Source of the DNA: Promethearchaeota archaeon
GTDB lineage: Archaea; Asgardarchaeota; Lokiarchaeia; Sigyniarchaeales; SOKP01
Direction: 5' to 3'
Assembly (NCBI GenBank): GCA_019058365.1
Contig: JAHPZE010000004.1
Coordinates: 1-64,000 of the forward strand
DNA length: 64,000 nt
Positions 9,725-19,606 of this stretch are shown here, in pieces. The notes below the pieces were generated by a model, which searched no databases, was not told the DNA's origin, and saw only the letters and a program-made list of their open reading frames with translations. The position numbers were made by a program, and so were the translations under genes. Within the stretch, counting starts at the first letter, position 1. Every line of letters starts with the position of its first letter.

Positions 9725-10810
9725 ATGCGTGTACAAAAACCTTTATCAAAAAAGAAAACAACACAACAAACAATTTCCATTTCTCCAGCCCTTAAAGATA
9801 AGATCGAGAGATATGTAAATGAAAATAATGAAAAAAATCCAAATGATAAGAGGTTCAAAAGCGTTTCTGCTTTCTATAATTTTATTCTAGAAAAATCTAT
9901 GAATTGCTTCGAAAAAGGAAAAACTCTTGATGACTTTGAAGCATTTGTAGACAGTGAAATTAAAGGGTTCTTTGATAAAATTTCTTTCAATGCCTTAATT
10001 CCATATTATGAGACGGCTATAAGAACAAATCGGTATACAAATCCCACTTTTGAAAAGAATCCTTTTTTTTACTTAACTATAAGAAGATTGTATCTTGATA
10101 GAATGGACTCCTACGATATCTCTAGCATTAAAAACGTATTCAGTAGAGTAAGAAACTTTTTATTTTCAAATAATCTTACAAAGGAAGTTAATTTGGACCT
10201 TTTTACTGGGAAGACTGGAAAAGATTTATCAGGAGTATTTGAATATACTGGAATATACAAAAATTTGACTTTTGAAAATTGTAAATATAATGGGGCACTT
10301 TTCGGATTGCTAGGTGTGAAAATTACTAACTTTTTATACTCAGATAAAAATAATTACTTCAGGTTCGATTTAAAAACCACAGACTTATTTTATAGAAGAG
10401 ATTTGGCAAAGAAAGAGAGAATAAAACTAATCAACCAGAATCTCTCTTATTTATTCAATTATCTTAGAGTTCTTAATGATAAAGACTATTATTTTTGGAT
10501 GAGATTAGCTGAAGATAAACAAGTTTTAATCACATTCAATAGGGAAGAAACTAAAAATAATTGGGTTAATTTAATAGAAGAAGAAATCGAAAAATTTGGA
10601 GATGCAGAAGAATTTCCTCTTTATTTGCTAAGATTTTTTGAGAAATTACATTGGATTGAAATTAAAAGTGAAAGAGACTTAAGTTTTCAAATTAGACTAT
10701 CCAAATCGAAATACCCTCATGAAAAAGAATTCTTATTGGAGACTCTTTCAAAAAAATCAAAAATCTCAAATGAACATGAGAATTATTACTTAGAAGAATT
10801 TTCATTCTAA
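9725..10810 (+). CDS. Unknown protein with RHH-like N-terminus, paralogue 1
   Basis: I do not recognise this family by function. The first 70 residues (TTQQTISISPALKDKIERYV, then a Ser-rich helix) resemble a ribbon-helix-helix DNA-binding fold. The remaining 290 residues hold a mixed alpha/beta region with the conserved segment NLTFENCKYNGALFGLLG near residue 176. It is clearly paralogous to the gene at 11189: the N-terminal motif, the GKTLDDF segment and the FENCKY segment recur. TTG at 9719 lies two codons upstream of the ATG; I prefer the ATG at 9725. A terminator-like hairpin follows. Confidence 0.75.
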   Translation: MRVQKPLSKKKTTQQTISISPALKDKIERYVNENNEKNPNDKRFKSVSAFYNFILEKSMNCFEKGKTLDDFEAFVDSEIKGFFDKISFNALIPYYETAIRTNRYTNPTFEKNPFFYLTIRRLYLDRMDSYDISSIKNVFSRVRNFLFSNNLTKEVNLDLFTGKTGKDLSGVFEYTGIYKNLTFENCKYNGALFGLLGVKITNFLYSDKNNYFRFDLKTTDLFYRRDLAKKERIKLINQNLSYLFNYLRVLNDKDYYFWMRLAEDKQVLITFNREETKNNWVNLIEEEIEKFGDAEEFPLYLLRFFEKLHWIEIKSERDLSFQIRLSKSKYPHEKEFLLETLSKKSKISNEHENYYLEEFSF

Positions 10811-10842
10811 ATAGAATTAGTTTATTATTATTGAAAAGAAAA

Positions 10843-10864
10843 AAAGAGGGACTTCGTCCTCTTT
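10843..10864 (+). terminator. Hairpin terminator after paralogue 1
   Basis: AAAGAGG(G)A and TCCTCTTT pair around a CTTCG loop, with one bulged G, 33 bp after the stop; T-rich sequence follows. The rest of the 378-bp gap to the next gene shows no coding or repeat signal. Confidence 0.55.
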
Positions 10865-11188
10865 AACCCTGCCATTTTTCCCTCTTTTTACTTTTATGGC
10901 AAGTGTCTCCTGTCATTCCCTTGATTTTTATCGTTAAAAATTACCCAAGTATAATTTTTTAAGAGGATATTTAAAGCTTAATATTAACTATCATTTTTGA
11001 TGATTTAGATAATAGATAATCCCAAAGAAAAAATGTGTAGACTTTTAACAATAATTTAATGATTAAGAATAAATGTATCTTGTAAAAGTTTATTCAATTG
11101 CAAATTTGCATTAAAAGAGGATGTAAATTTACTTATTTAAACTTTTCAACTAATAAAAATTTAAAATATAGATTAAATTTAAAATAAC

Positions 11189-12262
11189 ATGACCAAAAAA
11201 AAATACCTCTCAAATAAGAAAACTGCCCAACAAACGATTTCCATATCACCAGCTCTTAAAGAGTGGATTAAAAGATATGTAAATGTAAATCACAGAGATA
11301 TTCCTAATGATAAGAGATTTAAAAGTATATCTACTTTTTATAATTATGTTATGGAGGACGTTATGGAACTGTTTAAGAAAGGCAAAACTCTTGATGACTT
11401 TAAAAGAGTAGAAGATAAAGAAGTAAAAGATTTCTTTGAACCTTTCACATTTAATGCTATAATTCCTCTCTACGAAATGATTTCAGAATCTAATCGATAT
11501 ACTCCTTTTTCTTTTGAATTTACAATTAGGTTTTTATTACATTATACAAATTGGTTGAGAAAGCATTTTAAACCGGAAAATTTTGAGGATTTAAATCTTT
11601 TATTTGAAAGGATAAGAACTCGGTATGGTACTAGTAATGTTTCTACTGATATGAGGTTGGATATCATTCTTGGTGAAAATAATCAACCTATTCGAGGAAT
11701 ATTAGAATTTATTGGAAAACAAAGAAATCTCCATTTTGAGAACTGTAAATACTTCGCAGCGATATTTGGAATGCTAGGAGCAAGAGTGATTGACTTTATA
11801 TATTCACCCGTAGATTATTATTGCAGATTTGACTTGGTTGAGACAGAACTTTTATTTAAAAAGGAATTAGTTAAGAAAGAAAGGCAAAAACTTCTAAAAG
11901 AAAACGTAAATTATATAATAAACTATAATAGAATGCTCGATGAGAAAGATAAATATTTATGGATGAATTTAGCAGAAGATAATGAATTGTTTATAAGCTT
12001 TAAAAGTACAAATGCATTTATTAAATGGATTAAAATTATAGAGGAAGATTTAAAAAAATTTGGTACACAAGAAGATTTTCTTACAAAGATATTACAATTC
12101 TTTAATAAAATACATTGGATTAGAATTGAAAGTTTAAAGGATCTATTATTTCGAATTGAGCAACAAATCGAAAAAAATCCTGAACAAAAGCAATTATTAA
12201 TTGATTATCTTTCCCAGTATGCAGAAATCTCTCAAAAAGATACGATATACTCTTTAAAATAG
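11189..12262 (+). CDS. Unknown protein with RHH-like N-terminus, paralogue 2
   Basis: Tandem paralogue of the preceding gene, 357 residues, same architecture: an RHH-like N-terminus (TAQQTISISPALKEWIKRYV), then GKTLDDFKRVEDKEVKDFFE and NLHFENCKYFAAIFGMLG. Function unknown. The two copies are diverged well beyond a recent duplication, yet lie side by side in the same orientation with separate promoter regions. A regulator with a ligand-sensing C-terminal domain is the simplest guess. Start ATG at 11189. Confidence 0.75.
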   Translation: MTKKKYLSNKKTAQQTISISPALKEWIKRYVNVNHRDIPNDKRFKSISTFYNYVMEDVMELFKKGKTLDDFKRVEDKEVKDFFEPFTFNAIIPLYEMISESNRYTPFSFEFTIRFLLHYTNWLRKHFKPENFEDLNLLFERIRTRYGTSNVSTDMRLDIILGENNQPIRGILEFIGKQRNLHFENCKYFAAIFGMLGARVIDFIYSPVDYYCRFDLVETELLFKKELVKKERQKLLKENVNYIINYNRMLDEKDKYLWMNLAEDNELFISFKSTNAFIKWIKIIEEDLKKFGTQEDFLTKILQFFNKIHWIRIESLKDLLFRIEQQIEKNPEQKQLLIDYLSQYAEISQKDTIYSLK

Positions 12263-12302
12263 CTTAATATAAGCAATATTTTACATTTTATTCTCTTTTA
12301 TA

Positions 12303-12547
12303 GCGAAATTTGATCATTCTCTGCTTACTAATGGTTTAGCTTTTAACTCTTGGCCTGTATTGATCTAGATGGCTCTCATATTCAATTTAATTCATTTTCT
12401 TTATTTGATCTTAAAGATGCTCAAAAAAATCCTGAAAAGTACCAAAAATTTACGGTTCGGGTTTCAGACTATAGCACAAGATTTGTTGATCTCCCAAAGG
12501 CAGTTCAGAATGACATTATTGCTAGACATTGCTATGCGAATGTATAA
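12303..12547 (+). pseudogene. Remnant of a glycyl-radical enzyme (C-terminus)
   Basis: Two pieces of a pyruvate formate-lyase-like glycyl-radical enzyme survive in different frames. Bases 12303-12345 encode AKFDHSLLTNGLAFN, the segment before the C-terminal helix bundle. Then 12368-12547 encode DGSHIQFN...TVRVSDYSTRFVDLPKAV...IIAR, the glycyl-radical domain. About 40-60 residues between them are missing, and the frame shifts. The radical-bearing glycine of RVSGYS is aspartate here (RVSDYS), so even this piece could not form the radical. No activase gene is nearby. I see no promoter for a free-standing small protein. Confidence 0.75.
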
Positions 12548-12687
12548 AATCTATTGTAAACTAGAACTTGCTGTTAACTATTTAAAATAACCTATATTAA
12601 AATATCCCAAACCTTTTTTGAAAATTATTATAAGATTTATTACTTCACTAATTATTGTATTTGATTATTATTAAATAGAAAATTCGA

Positions 12688-14613
12688 TTGAATATGGAAG
12701 AATTTGATTATGAAAAATTAGGTCTTAAGTGCGGATTAGAGATCCATCAACAACTTGATACAGAAAATAAGTTATTCTGTAGATGTCCAACTAAACTTCA
12801 AGGAACTCGAGAGCCAGATTTTACTGTAAATCGAAAAATGAGACCAGTTTTAGGCGAAATGGGAACATATGACACAGCAATGCTTACAGAGTACGAAAAG
12901 GGAATGGGAATTACATATGAAGGATATAATGATGTGGTGTGTACCTATGAACTCGATGATACACCTCCATTTTCTTGTAATAAAGATGCAAGAAAGGTAG
13001 CACTACAAATTGCTATGCTTTTAAACGCCAATATAATCGAAGAAATGCATGTATGTCGTAAAAATTATTTAGATGGAAGTGTCCCCAGCGGATTTCAACG
13101 TACAATGATACTAGGCACTGATGGCTACGTAACTTTAGAAAGTAGTAAAAAAATCCGGATAGATATTTTAAGTCTGGAGGAAGAAGCTGCGAGAAAAATT
13201 AAAACTGAAAATAAAATAAATTTTTTTCGTTTAGATCGATTAGGAATTCCTTTGGTAGAGGTCACAACCAAACCCGATATAAATACACCAAATGAATGTC
13301 GAGAATGTGCTGAAAGAATTGGATTACTATTATGGTCAACAAATGTAAAAAAAGTCCTTGGATCAATTAGACAAGATGTTAATGTGAGTATTGAAGCGGG
13401 AACGCGAATTGAAATAAAGGGTGTACAGAAATTAGGATGGATTCCAATCTTGATCAATCATGAAATTTCACGCCAATTAAAACTTCTTGAAATTAAGGAA
13501 GAACTTAAAAAAAGAAAACTAGATTATAAAGACATTCCAGAAATCCCTATAGATTTAACCGATACATTAGTTAAAACAAAATCCAATTTTATAGTAAAGG
13601 GTATTAAATCAGGAAAAAAATTATTCGGGATCAATTTTAGGGGATTTAAGGGTATTTTTGGAAAAGAATTAATGGAAGATTATAGATTTGGAACAGAAGT
13701 TAGTGGTAAAGTAAAATTGATATCTGGTTTGAGAGGAATTATTCACTCCGATGAAGATTTAAATAATTACAATTTTTCAAATCAGGATATTAAGAAAATC
13801 AAAGATAAATTAACATTTAAAGAAACGGATTGTTTTGTATTAGTATTAGGATCTAACAAAGAAGTGGACAAAGCGATGAATGTTCTTATCAATCGTGTAA
13901 AATTTGCTTTCAAAGGTGTGCCTCCCGAGACTAGAAAAGCCCTAGAAAATGGAAATACAGAATTTTTAAGAGAACTTCATGGGGGTGCTAGATTGTACCC
14001 TGACACAGATTCAGAAGCTATTTTTAATTCCGAAGAAGAAATCAAGCAGATTAGAAAAAATCTCCCAGAATATCCATGGGTAACTATAAAAAAGTATTCT
14101 AAAAAATATAAAACTGAAGAGAGATTGATAAAAGACCTTATTTTTACAGGTAAACTCAAATTATTCGATGATTTAATAGAATTATCTCCTGATAATCCCT
14201 CTTTAATCTTTACAACTCTATTAGAAACTACAACTGCCCTTAGAAGAGAGGGGAAAAATATTGAAAATATAACTGACATTGATTTTCTTGAAATTTTTAA
14301 TCTTTTAAAAAAAAAAGAAATTAGTAAAGAAGCAATTGAAGAATTAATGAAACTTAAAGCTGATACTCCTGAATATTCTATTGATCAGATTAAATCAAAA
14401 TTAAAAATAGAGATTATTTCTGAAGTGGAACTTAAACAATTGATTGTCGAGATTGTAAATAGAAACTCTAAACTGATAAAAGAAAAAGAAATGAGAGCAA
14501 AAGGACCTTTGATGGGAGAAGTTATGAAAAAAGTTCGAGGAAAAATTGATGGTGCTATCGTTTCTAAGGAACTAGAAAATTTAATAAAAGAAAAAATAAG
14601 GGAGTTGAAATAA
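12688..14613 (+). CDS. gatE: Glu-tRNA(Gln) amidotransferase subunit E
   Basis: Archaea-specific subunit of GatDE, which converts Glu-tRNA(Gln) to Gln-tRNA(Gln). GatE binds the tRNA and phosphorylates the glutamyl group. The 641 residues match the family: the N-terminal GatB-like kinase fold has GLEIHQQLDTENKLFCRCP near 14 and DGSVPSGFQRT near 130. The middle has the AspRS-like GAD insertion of GatE, and the C-terminus is a tail (YqeY-like) domain with GPLMGEVMKKVRGKIDG. Start TTG 12688 or ATG 12694. It abuts gatD with no gap. Confidence 0.97.
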   Translation: MNMEEFDYEKLGLKCGLEIHQQLDTENKLFCRCPTKLQGTREPDFTVNRKMRPVLGEMGTYDTAMLTEYEKGMGITYEGYNDVVCTYELDDTPPFSCNKDARKVALQIAMLLNANIIEEMHVCRKNYLDGSVPSGFQRTMILGTDGYVTLESSKKIRIDILSLEEEAARKIKTENKINFFRLDRLGIPLVEVTTKPDINTPNECRECAERIGLLLWSTNVKKVLGSIRQDVNVSIEAGTRIEIKGVQKLGWIPILINHEISRQLKLLEIKEELKKRKLDYKDIPEIPIDLTDTLVKTKSNFIVKGIKSGKKLFGINFRGFKGIFGKELMEDYRFGTEVSGKVKLISGLRGIIHSDEDLNNYNFSNQDIKKIKDKLTFKETDCFVLVLGSNKEVDKAMNVLINRVKFAFKGVPPETRKALENGNTEFLRELHGGARLYPDTDSEAIFNSEEEIKQIRKNLPEYPWVTIKKYSKKYKTEERLIKDLIFTGKLKLFDDLIELSPDNPSLIFTTLLETTTALRREGKNIENITDIDFLEIFNLLKKKEISKEAIEELMKLKADTPEYSIDQIKSKLKIEIISEVELKQLIVEIVNRNSKLIKEKEMRAKGPLMGEVMKKVRGKIDGAIVSKELENLIKEKIRELK

Positions 14614-15972
14614 ATGAGTGAAAAATTAAAAGGTTATAGAGGAGAAGGTAAAAAACTCTTAGAAAAATATAAACTTGAAATTTGGGATATCGTTCAAATT
14701 AAAACAGAAAAAACTAATTATGAAGGGATTATCTTACCAAGATATGAATATTCAGCTCCCAATTTCATAAATATTAAATTAGAAAATAATTACAATGTGG
14801 GAATAAAGGTTTCTGAAATACAAGAAATCAAAAAAATTGGAAAAAAAGAAGCATCATATAAAATTCCAGAAAAAGAATTCCCTATAGATAAAAACCTCCC
14901 CAATTTAAAATTATTTGGAACTGGTGGAACAATTGCCTCAAGATTAGATTATACAACGGGGGCAGTAATTCCTTCCTTTACACCGGGAGAATTATATAGT
15001 TCAGTTCCAGAATTAGCAGAAATTTGTAATCTTGAATGTGAAATAGTTTTCGAAATCCTTTCGGAAAACATGAAACCAGATAATTGGCAAAAGTTAGCAG
15101 AACGAGTTGTAGATACAGCAAATTCTGGAATTTATGGCATCATCATTGGTCATGGAACTGATACAATGTCATTTACTAGTGCAGCACTTTCTTTTATGAT
15201 AAAAGACTTATCTATCCCCGTAGTCCTTGTGGGTAGTCAAAGAAGTTCTGATAGACCTTCCTCAGATGCAGCATTAAATCTAATTAATGCGGCAATTGTA
15301 GCAAAGTCAGATATTGCTGAAGTAGTTGTTGCAATGCTAGGATCATCATCTCATGATTATGGATTAATCCATAGAGGAACATTAGTAAGAAAAATGCATT
15401 CTTCTGTAAGAAATACTTTTAGGACTATAAATAACATACCTTTAGGTATGGTTCAAAATAGAAAAATCAAAATGTTTACTGATAATTATAAGAAAAGATT
15501 GAAATCTAAAGCAATAGCAATTACTAATTTTGAAAAAAAAGTTGCTTTAATCTATTCATATCCTGGAACTGATAACGATTTATTAGACTTTTACATTGAT
15601 AAGGGATATAAAGGGATTGTAATTGCTGGAACAGGATTAGGACATGTTTCTACTACAATTTATGATTCAATAAGAAGAGCTATTCAAGAAGGTATAACTA
15701 TTCTCATGACTACTCAAACTCTCCATGGATTTGTTGGAATGAATGTATATTCCACAGGAAGGGAATTATTAAACTTGGGAGTCATATCAGGAGCAAATTT
15801 ATTACCCGAAGTAGCTTATGTGAAAATGGGTTGGGTTCTCGGACAGACTAACAATCCTGAAGAAATAAAAACTTTATTATTAGAGAATATAGCAGGTGAG
15901 TACTTAGAAAGAGAAATCCCCATTGCTTTTAATTATAACATCGATGAATTATTAAAAGCTAAGAAACTCTAA
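14614..15972 (+). CDS. gatD: Glu-tRNA(Gln) amidotransferase subunit D
   Basis: Asparaginase-like subunit that releases ammonia from an amide donor for GatE. After an N-terminal beta-barrel domain of about 90 residues comes the type I asparaginase fold, with the first catalytic Thr in LFGTGGTIASRLDYTTGAV near 100-118 and the second in GHGTDTMSFT near 178-187. It starts immediately at the gatE stop, a two-gene operon. Length 452 is slightly above the usual 420-440. Having GatDE implies Gln-tRNA is made indirectly. Confidence 0.97.
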   Translation: MSEKLKGYRGEGKKLLEKYKLEIWDIVQIKTEKTNYEGIILPRYEYSAPNFINIKLENNYNVGIKVSEIQEIKKIGKKEASYKIPEKEFPIDKNLPNLKLFGTGGTIASRLDYTTGAVIPSFTPGELYSSVPELAEICNLECEIVFEILSENMKPDNWQKLAERVVDTANSGIYGIIIGHGTDTMSFTSAALSFMIKDLSIPVVLVGSQRSSDRPSSDAALNLINAAIVAKSDIAEVVVAMLGSSSHDYGLIHRGTLVRKMHSSVRNTFRTINNIPLGMVQNRKIKMFTDNYKKRLKSKAIAITNFEKKVALIYSYPGTDNDLLDFYIDKGYKGIVIAGTGLGHVSTTIYDSIRRAIQEGITILMTTQTLHGFVGMNVYSTGRELLNLGVISGANLLPEVAYVKMGWVLGQTNNPEEIKTLLLENIAGEYLEREIPIAFNYNIDELLKAKKL

Positions 15973-16056
15973 ATTATTAATATTATACCTTCTTCTTTTT
16001 AGATAAAAATCTTACTTTTGAATTTTCTAACACATTTCAAGGAAAAAGATAAAAAA

Positions 16057-16063
16057 TTTATAG
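16057..16063 (+). promoter_or_regulatory. TATA box for rpl2
   Basis: TTTATAG preceded by an A-rich tract lies 45 bp before the GTG start at 16108. The same AAATTTATAG pattern precedes rpl37ae. Confidence 0.45.
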
Positions 16064-16107
16064 TTTGAATAATTTAAGTTCATATTCAGAGAACATGGTG
16101 AAGTAGT

Positions 16108-16839
16108 GTGGGAAAACGAATTTTAGCACAGCGGAAAGGTAGAGGTGTTCTTGGGTTTAGAAGTCCGAGCCATAGGCATATAGGGGCTGTCAAATATCGT
16201 CCCTTCATAAAAAATGAGAAATTATTTACATTTAAAGTAATTGATCTTATCCATTCGCCAGGAAGAGGCACACCAATAGCTCGAATTCAATATCAAGATA
16301 CTAAAGAAAAGGCTTTATGGCTACCTCCAGAAGGAATCTTTATAGGGCAAGAATTTATACAATCTAAAACTGGATATGGCCAACCAGTCGAAGTTGGAAA
16401 TATTATGCCTTTAAAAAAGATACCTTTGGGAACATTAGTGTTTAACGTTGAGGCCACTCCACAGGACGGTGGCAAATTCGCACGCGCTTCAGGCGTTGCT
16501 GCGACTGTTAGAAATAAATCTGATAATAAAGTCGAATTACTATTTCGATCCAAAAAAACTAAATGGATAAACGAGAAATGTTTAGCTACAATTGGTGTAG
16601 TTGCCGGCGGAGGCCGTACAGATAAACCCTTCTTAAAAGCGGGTAATAAGTTTTATTATGTAAAATCTAAGGCTAAAAAATGGCCTGTTGTCCGTGGTGT
16701 TGCTATGGTTGCAGCATCACATCCATATGGCGGGGGTGCTAAGCAATCTCCACATAAATCTACAACAACTAGTAGGAATGCCCCTCCTGGTAGAAAAGTA
16801 GGGCAAATAGCAGCGAGAAGAACTGGACATCAGAATTGA
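16108..16839 (+). CDS. rpl2: Large-subunit ribosomal protein L2 (uL2)
   Basis: Core 50S protein next to the peptidyl-transferase centre. The 243 residues show the basic N-terminus (GKRILAQRKGRG), the archaeal/eukaryal form of the SH3-like domain, and the C-terminal segment AMVAASHPYGGGAKQSPHK that holds the conserved histidine of uL2. The start is GTG at 16108; the ATG at 16095 is out of frame and stops at once. It stands alone here, away from the usual S10/L2 cluster. Confidence 0.97.
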   Translation: MGKRILAQRKGRGVLGFRSPSHRHIGAVKYRPFIKNEKLFTFKVIDLIHSPGRGTPIARIQYQDTKEKALWLPPEGIFIGQEFIQSKTGYGQPVEVGNIMPLKKIPLGTLVFNVEATPQDGGKFARASGVAATVRNKSDNKVELLFRSKKTKWINEKCLATIGVVAGGGRTDKPFLKAGNKFYYVKSKAKKWPVVRGVAMVAASHPYGGGAKQSPHKSTTTSRNAPPGRKVGQIAARRTGHQN

Positions 16840-17035
16840 ATTATTTTAATCTCATCGCTTTATGGATTTAAAATTACCAATTTTAGTCTGATAGATTTTT
16901 ATATTTTAAATATTCTTATTCAATATTTTGTCATGAATGTGGTTCTAGATTTAAAAAATATAAACAAATCAGAAATTAAGATATTACGTCCCCTCAACCC
17001 TTAACAATTAAAAAAATGGAAAAGAAAAATTTAGC

Positions 17036-17932
17036 TTAATTAAGATTTACATTAAAATTAAAGGTAATATTTTGTAAAAACTCCTTATACCTTGAGCGAA
17101 GTGTCACCTCTGTGACTCCTATTACTCTTGAAATGTCTTTTTGACTTACCTTATGATTTTTTAGCTTTGAGACTAAATATATCGATCCTGCACACAACCC
17201 TTTTGGGTCCTTGCCACATATGGATGTGTTTTCAATGAAATTTCTTAAAATTTTTATGGCTTCCTTCTCAACATTAATGTCCAAACCTAAATTTGCACAA
17301 TAACGTGGTATAAGGGATACAGGATCAATATGAGGTGATTTTAAGTTCAATTCTCTGACTAAGATCTTATAGCATTTTTTCACGATGTTATCGTTTATCG
17401 ACGCTTCTTCTAAGATTTCTTGAAGAGTTATAGGAACCCTCTCTTGTTTACATACATAATATGCACATGCTGCAATCATACCATTTATAGATCTGCCCCT
17501 TAAGAGATTCTTTTTAAATACTTCTTTATAAAGAAGAACAGCTGATTTTTTTACCCTGTCTGGAAAATTTAAATTGCCCCCGATTCTTTTTAGTTCAGTT
17601 ATAGCAATAAGCATATTTCGCTTTTCCCATGATAAATGAGTATTCCATTTTGCTGCTCTTCTTAAATCAGGATTTTTAATTTTTGTTCTATCAATAATTG
17701 TACTTAAGCCTATATCAGGCATCAAAATTGAAATTGGGCAACCCGTTCTTTCTTTTTTGTCTTTTTCTTGCTTTGAATAAGCCCTTATACCACTGTGACT
17801 TACATCAACTGCCTTTTCGGAAACAACTAAACCACAGTATTGACAGACAATCTCCCCTCTTTGATGAATATCAATTGTGGAACCCCCACATTCGGGACAA
17901 AAACCTGTTTGCATTGATACTTCTAAAACCAT
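17036..17932 (-). CDS. tfb: Transcription initiation factor B (TFIIB homologue)
   Basis: Bridges TBP-bound promoter DNA and RNA polymerase. N-terminal zinc ribbon CPECGG...CQYCGLVV (residues 13-38), a B-reader/linker region with SHSGIRAYSKQEKDK, then two cyclin-like repeats at about 95-190 and 200-290, ending with a recognition helix (SRVIGVTEVTLRSRYKEF) that contacts the BRE. At 298 residues it is normal for TFB. Start ATG at 17932; the codon after it and the Zn ribbon fit the family. Whether this is the main or an alternative TFB cannot be told here. Confidence 0.96.
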   Translation of the reverse strand: MVLEVSMQTGFCPECGGSTIDIHQRGEIVCQYCGLVVSEKAVDVSHSGIRAYSKQEKDKKERTGCPISILMPDIGLSTIIDRTKIKNPDLRRAAKWNTHLSWEKRNMLIAITELKRIGGNLNFPDRVKKSAVLLYKEVFKKNLLRGRSINGMIAACAYYVCKQERVPITLQEILEEASINDNIVKKCYKILVRELNLKSPHIDPVSLIPRYCANLGLDINVEKEAIKILRNFIENTSICGKDPKGLCAGSIYLVSKLKNHKVSQKDISRVIGVTEVTLRSRYKEFLQNITFNFNVNLN

Positions 17933-17934
17933 GA

Positions 17935-18438
17935 ATTATAACCTTGATAAAAAATGTCCAGTATTTGTATTAATAATGATTTTTTACACACAATCTTTAC
18001 ATTTATAGTTTTTTGTTGTAAAAAAGCTTTTTTTTTTGTTATAATTATAGATCATATTTACATATTTAAATCTTTTCGTTATAAAATTTCCTTTATAAAT
18101 GCATAACTTTTGTATAAAAAAGTGTTTAAGTAATGTGAACAAAAAACTTTGTTAGTAAAAAGCATTAATGGATTCTTATAAAGTATGTATAATATTTAGA
18201 TTATATTTCCTTTGTTATAAAAGATGATACACTTGTTGTAAGTTTTTTAATATTATTTTTTAAAATCTTACACACAAATAGATCTTGACTCGGACTTAAA
18301 AAAAATAAAAAAACATTAAATAATAATTCTTTTATTATGTTTTCAAGCAAAAGTTAGTTAGAAATTAGTGGTGCAAAAATTATCAACCTTAAGAAAAACG
18401 AGGATCAAGCCAACAAAGATAATGATGATGAGCTAAAT
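17935..18438. other. 500-bp AT-rich intergenic region
   Basis: Divergent promoter region between tfb and the first receiver-domain fusion. It is very AT-rich, with several TATA-like stretches. The 10-mer TTACACACAA occurs twice (about 17984 and 18270). I see no coding remnant. The frame of the downstream gene stays open back to about 18358 without ATG, GTG or TTG. Confidence 0.4.
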
Positions 18439-19311
18439 ATGAGTAACAATAATAATACTATTGATAAAACCGATGAGATGAAAAAATATGAAAAGGAAAC
18501 AGGTAGATATGCTATTTGGCGAGGAAATATTACAGAAGGTTTTAGAAAGTGGCAAAAGGGAGAAAAAGTGTATCAAAGAGATAAAGAAAGAATATCTCTA
18601 TATGTATCTGACGATACTAAATCAAAATGGTTAGAATATACTAAAAGTAATGGTGAATTAACAATTTCTAAATTAATTAGAGAAGCAGTGGCAGCTTTCA
18701 TTGTAAATAAATCAAATAGCCCAGATCATAAATTATCAAAATTAAATCCTCAAACAATTTCAAATATTTCTCATACATTAAAAGAACCATTAACTTCAAT
18801 TAAAGGCTATTCACAGTTATTACTTGAAAATTATAGGGAGAAATTGAATAATCAGGTTTTAGAAACAGTAAAAAATATCTTTGAGCAGAGTCTTCTTCTT
18901 GAGAAGAAAATAATAAATATTCTCGACAATATAAAAGTTGAGTCAGAATATGATGTTTTATTGATTGAAGATGATCTCGCAACCATTCGATTGATAACAA
19001 GTATATTCGACAGTAAGGGGTTTAAATGTAAAGGTGTAGTTAGTGGTTCAAAAGGGTTAGAGGAATTAGGAAATACAATTCCTAAAATGATATTATTGGA
19101 TATTATTTTGCCTGATTTAAGTGGATATGATATATGTAAAACTATAAAATCAGATAAGGAGTGGGCAAACATTCCAGTCTTTTTCTTAACTGCAATAGCT
19201 GGGACGGAAGTCGAAAAGAATTTAGACAATACAAAAGCCGATGGTTACATTTTAAAGCCATTTAATTTTTCTGATTTCGAAATAATCTTTGATATTTTGA
19301 AGAAAAGCTAA
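18439..19311 (+). CDS. RHH-like + HisKA-like + receiver fusion protein, copy 1
   Basis: Unusual signalling protein. Residues about 50-95 (RISLYVSDDTKSKWLEYT, then LIREAVAAFI) look like a ribbon-helix-helix DNA-binding domain. Residues 100-170 match a histidine-kinase dimerisation domain, with the H-box ISHTLKEPLTSIKGYSQLLL, but no ATPase domain follows. Residues 174-290 form a receiver domain with the acidic pair IEDD, the phosphorylatable Asp in LLDIILPD, Thr/Ser in FLTAI and Lys in LKPF. The Glu/Asp that normally follows the H-box His is Thr. Starts ATG 18439; the open frame extends upstream, so a longer N-terminus is possible. Near-tandem with copy 2 at 19607. Confidence 0.8.
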   Translation: MSNNNNTIDKTDEMKKYEKETGRYAIWRGNITEGFRKWQKGEKVYQRDKERISLYVSDDTKSKWLEYTKSNGELTISKLIREAVAAFIVNKSNSPDHKLSKLNPQTISNISHTLKEPLTSIKGYSQLLLENYREKLNNQVLETVKNIFEQSLLLEKKIINILDNIKVESEYDVLLIEDDLATIRLITSIFDSKGFKCKGVVSGSKGLEELGNTIPKMILLDIILPDLSGYDICKTIKSDKEWANIPVFFLTAIAGTEVEKNLDNTKADGYILKPFNFSDFEIIFDILKKS

Positions 19312-19606
19312 ATTATAGCTTAATTTTATGGATCACTTTTTTATTTATAAATTAATTAACTAAATTTATAATATTTGGGCATAATCCTAATAATACAATA
19401 ACTTTATAATAAAAAACATTTATAAATGGATAAAAAATTAAAAACTATTGTAAATAATAGTAATTTTTTGAGAGATTTTTATTAAAAAAGGTGATGAAAT
19501 AAAATTTAGAAGGTTCAGTTTTCAATTTTAATATAATTTTTTATAACGAGAATGTTCGAGATATCTAAATTTTTACAAAATAATGAATATTAGATAAAAA
19601 AAAGGG

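Noticed and set aside
10865..11188. Possible small RNA in the gap between the two paralogues
   Set aside because: Only the terminator hairpin is clear; no promoter-to-terminator unit is visible.
17984..18280. TTACACACAA twice in the tfb/receiver-gene gap
   Set aside because: Only two copies 290 bp apart in very AT-rich DNA; too weak for an operator call.
18800..19229. Open frames opposite the receiver-domain genes
   Set aside because: They are antisense shadows of conserved coding sequence with no start signals of their own.
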